Shown here: piece after piece, positions 1 to 5,403 of the stretch
Position numbering within the stretch: position 1 is the first letter of the stretch
Layout: each line of letters starts with the position of its first letter
Assembly (NCBI GenBank): GCA_946627905.1
Contig: CAMOVY010000077.1
Location: 1 to 5,403 of the forward strand
Length of the DNA stretch: 5,403 bases
From: an uncultured Clostridia bacterium
GTDB lineage: Bacteria > Bacillota > Clostridia > Christensenellales > Borkfalkiaceae
Direction: 5' to 3'
Translations under genes and position numbers: made by a program
Notes under the pieces: generated by a model
What the model was told of the DNA's origin: nothing
Database searches by the model: none
What the model saw: the letters and a program-made list of their open reading frames with translations, nothing else

Positions 1-1317
1 ACTTTAGGTCAACGGACGGACGCTTCGGCAAGATACGAAAAGGGTGTGGACTATTTATCCGTTGAAAACGGTATGAACCGCGCTATGCACTTAATAAGCG
101 AATTAGGTTGCGGCACTATCGCCTGCGACGAATACGATTTAATAGACGCGCCGATTAAGGAAAAGGTGATAGAAACGACCTTTTCTAAAGTCAACGGCGT
201 GCTGGGGATTGACGTTCCGCAAGAGTTTACCGTAAATATCTTAAAACGGTTGAATTTCAAAGTGTCTGCGGATGGGGATAATCTTAAAGTAATAGTTCCT
301 TTGTACCGCGAAGATATGGAAGACTACCCCGATATTGCCGAAGAAATTATCCGCGAATACGGCTACGACTATATACAGCCTACGCTTTTAAAGACTTCGG
401 CAATAACGAACGGCGGCAGAAACGATAGCCAGAAAGCGCTTGAAAACGTTAAAAATTTATTAGTCGGGTTCGGGTATTCGGAAATAATCACCTATTCTTT
501 CGTTGCCGAAAAGGAATTCGATTTGTTCGGGCTGGATAAAAGCGGAGCGGTAAAAATTCTTAATCCTATAAGCGAAGACCTTGCGGTGATGCGCACTTCG
601 CTGTTCCCGTCTGCTGTCAGAACCGCCGCAAACAACTTAAAACGTAAGAATATGAACGGCAGACTGTTTGAAATAGCCAAAGTTTACGCTAAAAACGATA
701 ACGGCGGTACGTTATCTAGCGAAACGGATAATTTAGCGTTTATTGCTTTCGGCGAAAACGAAGACTATTTTACCGTAAAAGGCGTGGTGGAAGGTTTAAC
801 CGAAACTTTCTGCCGCGGTGCGGAAGTTAAATTCGTCAAATGCGACAAAGCGTTTATGCACCCGACGCGCTCCGCGGATATTATAATAAACGGCGTAAAA
901 GTCGGGTTTGTCGGGCAAGTTCACCCCGATATAGCGGCGCATTACGACGCGGACAAACCTCTGTTCGGCGGCGAGATAAACTATAAACTGCTGTCCGACA
1001 ACTTTAACGACAAAATCGTAGTGAAAGCCGTTTCGAAATTCCCGACGGTTGAAAGGGATTTGGCGGTTATCGTCGACGAAAACTGTTCGTGTGAAAGCGT
1101 TATGGCAGCAATTAAATCTTCGGGCGGCAAGTATCTCGACAAATTATCGCTGTTCGACGTGTATCAGGGCGGACAGGTTGCAAGCGGCAAAAAGAGTATG
1201 GCGTTTAATCTCGTGTTCGTGTCAGACGAACGCACTTTAAGCGTAGAAGAGGTCGACGCTGCGATAAAGAAAATATTAAAGACTTTAAAGGAACAGTTAG
1301 ACGCGGAATTAAGATAA
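1..1317 (+). CDS. pheT: Phenylalanyl-tRNA synthetase beta subunit, 5' end missing
   Basis: This is the beta chain of the cytoplasmic alpha2-beta2 enzyme that attaches phenylalanine to tRNA-Phe. The reading frame is open from base 1, and residues before the first in-frame GTG (46) already match the family motif RTDASARYEKGVD, so 46 is not the start. The visible 438 residues are the C-terminal part. About 350 N-terminal residues are missing (tRNA-binding OB-fold, B1, most of the B3/B4 editing domain), judged from the roughly 800-residue family length. The order seen is: end of B3/B4 (to about 130); B5 domain with the acidic motif at 301-366 (REDMEDYPDIAEE, then REYGY), corresponding to the Mg-binding region; the catalytic-like core with NPISEDLAVMRTSL at 562-603; and the C-terminal ferredoxin-fold anticodon-binding domain from about 1027 (SKFPTVERDLAVIVDE) to the stop. 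It ends in TAA, whose last base is the first base of the mutS2 ATG. pheS is expected just upstream, outside the window. Identification is secure. Confidence 0.97.
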   Translation, partial: TLGQRTDASARYEKGVDYLSVENGMNRAMHLISELGCGTIACDEYDLIDAPIKEKVIETTFSKVNGVLGIDVPQEFTVNILKRLNFKVSADGDNLKVIVPLYREDMEDYPDIAEEIIREYGYDYIQPTLLKTSAITNGGRNDSQKALENVKNLLVGFGYSEIITYSFVAEKEFDLFGLDKSGAVKILNPISEDLAVMRTSLFPSAVRTAANNLKRKNMNGRLFEIAKVYAKNDNGGTLSSETDNLAFIAFGENEDYFTVKGVVEGLTETFCRGAEVKFVKCDKAFMHPTRSADIIINGVKVGFVGQVHPDIAAHYDADKPLFGGEINYKLLSDNFNDKIVVKAVSKFPTVERDLAVIVDENCSCESVMAAIKSSGGKYLDKLSLFDVYQGGQVASGKKSMAFNLVFVSDERTLSVEEVDAAIKKILKTLKEQLDAELR

Positions 1318-1319
1318 TG
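1304..1319 (+). other. pheT/mutS2 stop-start overlap (TAATG) with weak SD
   Basis: The pheT stop TAA (1315-1317) and the mutS2 ATG (1317-1319) share one base. The only Shine-Dalgarno-like sequence near the start is a poor GGA at 1304-1306, 10 bases upstream. The better AAAGGAA at 1286-1292 is too far away to serve this ATG. This arrangement suggests that mutS2 is translated largely by ribosomes that have just finished pheT. The overlap is seen directly; the coupling is inferred. Confidence 0.75.
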
Positions 1320-3677
1320 ATTTCGGAAAAAACTATAAAATCGCTTGAGTTTGATAAGGTTTTATCAATTTTAAGCAAATACGCGGTTTTAGACAGGACG
1401 AAAAGTAATATCTTAAACTTTTCGCCCGTTTCCGATTTATACGAAGTTTCCGCAATGCTCGACAAAACGCGCGAAGCGTATTCGCTATTATACGATTACG
1501 GCGTTTCGGGCGTGTTCTATTTTGCGGATATAACAGACGAATTACAACGTGCGGACGCGGGCGGAACGCTTAACAACGCGGAACTTCTGCGCGCCGCGGA
1601 CAATCTTAAAAGCGCGCGTATGATGAAAAGCGCCGTTAGTTCCGTAAACGACGACAAAATCGTGCTTTTACGCGAGATTGTCGAAAAACTTTACGAAAAT
1701 TACGAGTTTGAAAAGGAAATCACTTCGAAAATTATATCAGAAGACGAAATCAGCGACAACGCGTCGCCAAAGCTTTATTCTATACGTAAAAAAATCCGCG
1801 ATATCAACGCGGGTATTCGCGATAAACTCAATTCGTATATGCGCACGGGCTTAAACAAGTATTTGCAGGACCAAGTGATAACTATGCGTCAGGACAGGTA
1901 CGTTATACCCGTAAAAAGCGAATTCAGAAGTCAGGTAAAAGGCTTTATTCACGACCAGTCTTCGTCGGGTTCTACCGTGTTTATAGAGCCGGAAGCGGTT
2001 ATGGAATTAAACAACGACCTAAAGCGCGCAGTCTTTGAAGAAAAAGAAGAGATTTACAGAATACTTTCGGACTTAACTTCTCGGCTTACTTTTATGTCCT
2101 CGGCATTACGCGAAAACGCCCTTTTGCTTTCCGAAATAGACGGGTATTTTGCCCGTGCCGAATACGCTTTTAAAACCAAAAGCACCCGCCCCGACGTAAA
2201 CGCTACGGGGTTAACCGATATAAAACGGGGCAGACACCCGCTTATTCCAGCGGAAAAGGTCGTGCCCGTTTCTCTGCGGTTCGGCGGCGAGTTTAAGTTT
2301 CTGCTTATAACAGGACCTAACACGGGCGGCAAGACGGTAAGTCTTAAACTTGCGGGGCTGTTTTCGCTTATGGTAATGTCGGGTATGTTTATTCCCGCGG
2401 GTGAAGAGAGTAAAATTTCCGTATTCGACGGGGTTTACTGCGATATCGGCGACGAACAGAGTATAGAACAAAACCTTTCCACCTTTTCTTCTCACGTCAA
2501 AAACCTGATAGATATTTTAAACGCGGTAGACGGTAAAAACCTTATTCTTTTGGACGAAATCGGCGCGGGTACAGACCCCGAAGAAGGCAGCGCGATAGCA
2601 CTTTCGGTAATAGATACGCTCTTAACAAGCGATTGCTGCGGAATTATAACCACGCACTATTCCGAACTTAAAGAATACGCGATGGAAACCGATTTGATAG
2701 AGAACGCGTCTATGGAATTCGACGCCGCTACCTTAAAACCCGTGTATAAAATAAACATAGGTATCCCCGGCAGTTCAAACGCCATTGAAATAGCAAAGGC
2801 GTTAGGGCTTAATGCGGACGTTATAGAAGGCGCTATGCGGCACTTAACGAGCGACAGAATAGGCGTGGAAAAGATACTCAAAAAGGCGGAAGAAAGCCGC
2901 AGAGAGTCGGAGCGGCTTTCCGCGCATCTTTTAGAACTTGAGAACGAAAAGCAAAAAGAATTAGAAGAAATATCCGCGGAAAAACAAAAGATTATTAAAG
3001 AGCGCGAAAAGATTTACTATAACGCCAAGCAGGAAACAAAGCGCATAGTCGCCGATAAACTTGCGGAGGCTGAAGAAATCGTTTCCGAACTTAAACGTAT
3101 TCTTAAAACGGCGAATTTAGAGAGTAGAGAGATATTTCGTGCAAGCGAACTTAAAAACAGGCTTGAAAACAGCAGATATTTAAGTGCGGCGGACGAAAAC
3201 GCGCCCGTAGAACTTAAAAAAGCGGACGTTTCCGAAATCAAAGCGGGCCGAAAAGTTTACGTTAAATCTTTGGATGCGTACGCCAAGGTGGTGTCCGTAA
3301 AGCCGCAGAAAAACGAAGCGGAAGTTCTTATAGGGGATATTAAATCCAAGGTAAAGTTAACAGACCTTTATAATTCCGAAAAGGACGCGGAAGCAAAGCC
3401 GATTAAAGTTTTTAACAACGCGCGGCATATCTCACCCGAAACGGAATTGAATGTTATAGGCAAAACGGAATCAGAAGCGATGGAAGAAGTTGAAGCGTTT
3501 ATCGACCAAGCGGTGGTAAACGGGCTTTCGGAAATAAAGATTATTCACGGCGTGGGCGCGGGCGTGCTGTTAAAATCGATAAGGGAATATTTAAAGCACG
3601 ATAAAAACGTTAAGGAGTTCCGCCGCGGCATGTACGGAGAAGGTGAAAACGGAATAACGATTATAAAATTAAAATAA
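1317..3677 (+). CDS. mutS2: Endonuclease MutS2 / ribosome-splitting ATPase
   Basis: This complete 786-residue protein has the usual MutS2 length and domain order, and lacks the mismatch-recognition domain of MutS. The N-terminus (EKTIKSLEFDKVL) is typical. Residues 1-310 form the core/lever and clamp region, including HDQSSSGSTVFIEPEAV (212-228). The ABC-type ATPase follows: Walker A GPNTGGKT (333-340), STFSSH signature region (388-393), Walker B LILLDEIGAGTDPEEG (409-424, D413/E414) and the TTH switch (445-447). A charged coiled coil spans about 515-625, then a KOW-like segment about 641-690, then a C-terminal Smr domain about 709-786. The Smr domain keeps HGVGAG (744-749), but its first motif reads LNVIG (711-715) where MutS2 proteins usually have LDLRG. 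The conserved GRSNAFEIA stretch reads GSSNAIEIA. Characterised homologues suppress homologous recombination or, in Bacillus subtilis, bind collided ribosomes and split them. Which role applies here cannot be read from sequence. The ATPase looks intact; Smr nuclease activity is doubtful. The gene is coupled to pheT upstream and has no visible terminator downstream. Confidence 0.97.
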   Translation: MISEKTIKSLEFDKVLSILSKYAVLDRTKSNILNFSPVSDLYEVSAMLDKTREAYSLLYDYGVSGVFYFADITDELQRADAGGTLNNAELLRAADNLKSARMMKSAVSSVNDDKIVLLREIVEKLYENYEFEKEITSKIISEDEISDNASPKLYSIRKKIRDINAGIRDKLNSYMRTGLNKYLQDQVITMRQDRYVIPVKSEFRSQVKGFIHDQSSSGSTVFIEPEAVMELNNDLKRAVFEEKEEIYRILSDLTSRLTFMSSALRENALLLSEIDGYFARAEYAFKTKSTRPDVNATGLTDIKRGRHPLIPAEKVVPVSLRFGGEFKFLLITGPNTGGKTVSLKLAGLFSLMVMSGMFIPAGEESKISVFDGVYCDIGDEQSIEQNLSTFSSHVKNLIDILNAVDGKNLILLDEIGAGTDPEEGSAIALSVIDTLLTSDCCGIITTHYSELKEYAMETDLIENASMEFDAATLKPVYKINIGIPGSSNAIEIAKALGLNADVIEGAMRHLTSDRIGVEKILKKAEESRRESERLSAHLLELENEKQKELEEISAEKQKIIKEREKIYYNAKQETKRIVADKLAEAEEIVSELKRILKTANLESREIFRASELKNRLENSRYLSAADENAPVELKKADVSEIKAGRKVYVKSLDAYAKVVSVKPQKNEAEVLIGDIKSKVKLTDLYNSEKDAEAKPIKVFNNARHISPETELNVIGKTESEAMEEVEAFIDQAVVNGLSEIKIIHGVGAGVLLKSIREYLKHDKNVKEFRRGMYGEGENGITIIKLK

Positions 3678-3706
3678 TTGAAATTTTACGTGTAAAATGA
3701 TAAAAT
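3678..3706 (+). promoter_or_regulatory. Predicted sigma-A promoter with extended -10
   Basis: A -35 box TTGAAA (3678-3683, five of six consensus bases) begins directly after the mutS2 stop codon. A spacer of exactly 17 bases leads to the -10 box TAAAAT (3701-3706, five of six), and TG at 3698-3699 adds an extended -10 element. Transcription would begin near 3713, leaving a leader of only about 11 bases before the ATG at 3724. It would drive the membrane-protein gene and the cysteine desulfurase separately from pheT-mutS2. AT-rich spacers can imitate promoters, but the simultaneous fit of both boxes, the spacing and the TG makes this better than chance. Confidence 0.7.
3683..3698. promoter_or_regulatory. 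Candidate operator: 7-bp inverted repeat in promoter spacer
   Basis: The sequence ATTTTAC-GT-GTAAAAT is a perfect inverted repeat with 7-bp arms and a 2-base centre. It lies between the -35 and -10 boxes and touches both the -35 box and the TG of the extended -10. A dimeric repressor bound here would block RNA polymerase. The motif matches no regulator site that I can name. Twelve of its sixteen bases are A or T, so a chance palindrome remains possible. Confidence 0.4.
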
Positions 3707-3712
3707 AAAACC

Positions 3713-3720
3713 AAAGGTGA
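3713..3720 (+). promoter_or_regulatory. Ribosome binding site of the membrane-protein gene
   Basis: AAAGGTGA pairs with the 3' end of 16S rRNA (GGTGA half of the GGAGGTGA consensus) and ends 3 bases before the ATG at 3724. Its last three bases are also an in-frame TGA stop, so no earlier start in that frame is possible and the ATG at 3724 is fixed. Confidence 0.75.
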
Positions 3721-3723
3721 ATT

Positions 3724-4314
3724 ATGCAGGAAGTTTTTTATGAAGAGACTGCGACCGTACAAAGTACGGGTTCTGCAAAAACTAAATATTACGTTGTAAA
3801 AACCTTTTCCGTAGTATTTTACACGATAGCGATAACTTGGCTTATAATATCGGTAATGTTTTTTCCTACGCAAGGCAACGTGCTGATAAACATATTATTC
3901 GCCGCTATTCCGTTCGTTTTGTTTTTATCGTCGGGCATAGTGCTCGGTAAAATTAAAGATAAACTGTACGTCGATTACGACTACACTTTCGTATCTGGTT
4001 CGATTCGGTTTTCACGCGTTATTAAAAACGTAAAAAGAAAAGGAATTTTAAAATTCGATACTAACAATATCGAAAAAATCGGCAAGTACGGAAGCGACAC
4101 TTTCGAGCGGTATATGCTTGCGCCTGAAAAAAAGAAAATGATTTTGACTTCTAACCAGACGCCCGACGACGGAAAAAGTTTTTACTATATAGTCGCAAAC
4201 GTCGGGGGAATAAAGTATATTTTCGTGCTGGAATGTACTGAAACCTTTATTTCTTACGTTATAAGATACTCTAACCGAACGGTTATAGAAGACGGATTTT
4301 TCAATAAAAAATAA
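3724..4314 (+). CDS. Two-helix membrane protein of unknown function, DUF6106-like
   Basis: This complete 196-residue protein has no known function. The N-terminal 25 residues are polar. Two hydrophobic helices follow, at about 26-47 (FSVVFYTIAITWLIISVMFF) and about 52-75 (ending SSGIVLG), separated by a very short turn containing FPTQGN. The rest, about 78-196, is soluble, beta-rich and basic, with VDYDYTFVSGSIRFSRVI (83-100) then KNVKRKGILKFDTNNIEKIG (101-120). This layout, and the pattern of a Y-D-Y-x-F segment followed by a KRK basic patch and an FD segment, resembles from memory the clostridial DUF6106 family. Both termini are predicted to be on the same side, probably the cytoplasm given the KIKDK after helix 2 and the KTK before helix 1 (positive-inside rule). 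There is no signal peptide cleavage site and no catalytic motif that I recognise. It has its own promoter and strong ribosome binding site, and lies 9 bp before the cysteine desulfurase gene, with which it is probably co-transcribed. It is a real gene; the family assignment is moderate. Confidence 0.85.
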   Translation: MQEVFYEETATVQSTGSAKTKYYVVKTFSVVFYTIAITWLIISVMFFPTQGNVLINILFAAIPFVLFLSSGIVLGKIKDKLYVDYDYTFVSGSIRFSRVIKNVKRKGILKFDTNNIEKIGKYGSDTFERYMLAPEKKKMILTSNQTPDDGKSFYYIVANVGGIKYIFVLECTETFISYVIRYSNRTVIEDGFFNKK

Positions 4315-4318
4315 AAGG
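4313..4318 (+). promoter_or_regulatory. Ribosome binding site of the cysteine desulfurase gene
   Basis: AAAAGG overlaps the last two bases of the preceding gene's TAA stop and ends 5 bases before the ATG at 4324. It is of moderate strength. The overlap with the stop and the 9-bp gap suggest translation coupled to the membrane-protein gene. Confidence 0.55.
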
Positions 4319-4323
4319 CTAAA

Positions 4324-5403
4324 ATGATTTATTTTGACAATGCGGCAACGACCAAGCCGTCGGAAACAGCAATCGCTAAAGCCGAAAAATTTATAAAAGA
4401 CGATTATTTCAACCCGTCGGCGCTATATCGCGGCGGACTTTCGTGCGCAAAAGAAATCAGCGCGGCAAAAGAAAGCGTACTTAAAAATCTTGGGCTTAGC
4501 CCATCTAAGTACGAAGTGATTTTCACGTCCTGCGGCACGGAAAGCGATAATACGGCTATTTTGTGTTCGGGTAATCGCGGCGTGTACATAACCGATAAAG
4601 GCGAACACTCCGCCGTTTATCAGAGTTTTACCGAACTTGCCCGTAGAAAAGCCGCCGTGCATTTCGTAGGGCTTAATAAAGACGGCAGCGTTAATACCGA
4701 AGAACTGTTTAGTTTGGTAAAAAATAGCGGCGCGGGGTTTGTTTCGATTGTTCACGTCAATAACGAAACGGGCGCAATAAACGACGTCAGCGCTATTGCG
4801 GACGAAATAAAACGCATAAATCCGTCAATCGTCTTTCACTCGGACGGCGTGCAGTCTTACGGTAAAATCCCGTTCGTTTTTTCGGAAAACATTGATTTGT
4901 ATTCTATAAGCGCGCATAAGATAAACGCCTTAAAGGGGTGCGGGGCTTTAATAAAGAAACGCAAAGCGAATTTATCTCCGCTTATCTTCGGCGGCGGGCA
5001 GGAAAACGGATTAAGAAGCGGTACGGAAAACGTTTTCGGCATAAAAACCTTTCAGTATGCCGGTGAAGAGCATTACGCAAATATCCGCGTAAATTTTGAG
5101 AGAGTTCAGGCGTTAAACGCGTATATCCGTGAAAACCTTGACAAAAGTTTGTTTACGATAATATCGGGTGAAAACGCAAGTCCGTATATCTTGAGTATCT
5201 CCGCTAAAGGGCTTAAAGGCGAAGTGATTATGCACGCTTTAGAAGATTACGGCATAATTGTGGGGAACGGTTCAGCCTGTTCGTCAAAACACCGTTTCAG
5301 CAGGGTTTTAGAAGCGTGCGGATACGATAAAGTAGTGCTTGACGGTGTGGTTCGAGTAAGTTTTTCGCAGGATAACGCTTTAGAAGAAGCAAAAGAATTT
5401 ACA
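4324..5403 (+). CDS. Class I cysteine desulfurase (IscS/NifS family), 3' end missing
   Basis: This pyridoxal-phosphate enzyme takes sulfur from cysteine as an enzyme-bound persulfide, leaving alanine, and passes it to tRNA-thiolation enzymes, Fe-S scaffolds or thiamine synthesis. The frame is open for 360 codons with no stop; the family is usually 375-405 residues, so roughly 20-30 are missing. Motifs in order: N-terminal YFDNAATT (3-10); FTSCGTESDN (67-76); GEHSAV with the PLP-stacking histidine H95; NNETG (147-151); HSDGVQS with D174 and Q177, which contact the cofactor; SISAHK with the Schiff-base lysine K199 (4918-4920); GGGQENGLRSGTENV (223-237); and NGSACSS with the catalytic cysteine C319 (5278-5280) in a class I loop. 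The catalytic set is complete. Oddities are TSCGTE where TSGGTE is usual, and NALKG after the lysine where HGPKG or YGPKG is usual. No sulfur acceptor gene is visible. In many Clostridia a gene of this type precedes thiI, which would lie just beyond the window. The family is certain; the physiological partner is unknown. Confidence 0.95.
   Translation, partial: MIYFDNAATTKPSETAIAKAEKFIKDDYFNPSALYRGGLSCAKEISAAKESVLKNLGLSPSKYEVIFTSCGTESDNTAILCSGNRGVYITDKGEHSAVYQSFTELARRKAAVHFVGLNKDGSVNTEELFSLVKNSGAGFVSIVHVNNETGAINDVSAIADEIKRINPSIVFHSDGVQSYGKIPFVFSENIDLYSISAHKINALKGCGALIKKRKANLSPLIFGGGQENGLRSGTENVFGIKTFQYAGEEHYANIRVNFERVQALNAYIRENLDKSLFTIISGENASPYILSISAKGLKGEVIMHALEDYGIIVGNGSACSSKHRFSRVLEACGYDKVVLDGVVRVSFSQDNALEEAKEFT

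Noticed and set aside
46..48. GTG as a possible start codon of the first gene
   Set aside because: Codons 1-45 in the same frame encode the conserved RTDASARYEKG stretch of PheT, so the gene enters from upstream of the window.
1205..1465. Antisense open frame across the pheT/mutS2 junction
   Set aside because: It covers the conserved PheT C-terminus and MutS2 N-terminus, and its translation has no recognisable features.
2054..2495. Two antisense open frames opposite the mutS2 ATPase region
   Set aside because: They overlap each other and a conserved ATPase domain, and their translations show no family resemblance or plausible ribosome binding sites.
2850..3200. Lysine/glutamate-rich stretch as a sign of a tandem repeat or foreign insertion
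   Set aside because: It is the charged coiled coil expected between the ATPase and KOW/Smr parts of MutS2, with no regular repeat unit and base use like its surroundings.
3683..3698. The inverted repeat after mutS2 as a rho-independent terminator
   Set aside because: The stem is nearly all A-T, the usable loop leaves only about 6 weak pairs, and no T-run follows on the + strand; what follows is GATAAAATAAAACC.
4491..4503. GC-rich hairpin TGGGC-TTA-GCCCA
   Set aside because: It is only 5 bp, lies inside the cysteine desulfurase frame encoding the GLSPS region, has no T-run and is most likely a codon coincidence.
4423..4755. Antisense open frame of 110 codons opposite the cysteine desulfurase gene
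   Set aside because: It is a shadow of a well-supported gene, has no recognisable motif, and is of a length expected by chance opposite codons that rarely give reverse stops.

Overview
The window looks like an ordinary chromosomal housekeeping stretch from a low-to-moderate GC member of the Bacillota, most likely a gut-type Clostridia lineage. The evidence is the pheT and mutS2 pair, AT-rich spacers, Shine-Dalgarno sites of the AGGTGA type, a sigma-A-like promoter, and a short two-helix membrane protein resembling the clostridial DUF6106 family. I cannot fix the genus. All four genes are on the + strand and coding density is near 98 percent. All three visible stop codons are TAA and all three visible starts are ATG. 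I see no tRNA, rRNA, CRISPR array, insertion sequence, attachment site or origin.

Layout: (1) 1-1317 is the 3' part of pheT, the phenylalanyl-tRNA synthetase beta subunit, cut by the window start in its B3/B4 domain. (2) 1317-3677 is a full-length mutS2 whose ATG shares one base with the pheT stop (TAATG), so the two are almost certainly one translationally coupled transcription unit, probably pheS-pheT-mutS2. (3) 3678-3723 is the only real spacer, 46 bp. It holds a very good extended -10 promoter with a perfect 7-bp inverted repeat between the -35 and -10 boxes, and then a strong ribosome binding site. (4) 3724-4314 encodes a 196-residue membrane protein of unknown function. (5) 4324-5403 encodes a class I (IscS/NifS-type) cysteine desulfurase cut by the window end just before its C-terminus. 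It lies 9 bp after gene 4 and its ribosome binding site overlaps that gene's stop codon, so the two probably form a second transcription unit.

How the genes fit together: PheT charges tRNA-Phe. MutS2 in Bacillus subtilis splits collided ribosomes (and in some species suppresses recombination). Cysteine desulfurases mobilise sulfur for tRNA thiolation or Fe-S clusters. A translation or tRNA theme is therefore possible but unproven. I found no convincing new defence or mobile system. The points most worth a second look are the palindrome inside the promoter, the uncharacterised membrane protein, and the altered Smr motif of MutS2.
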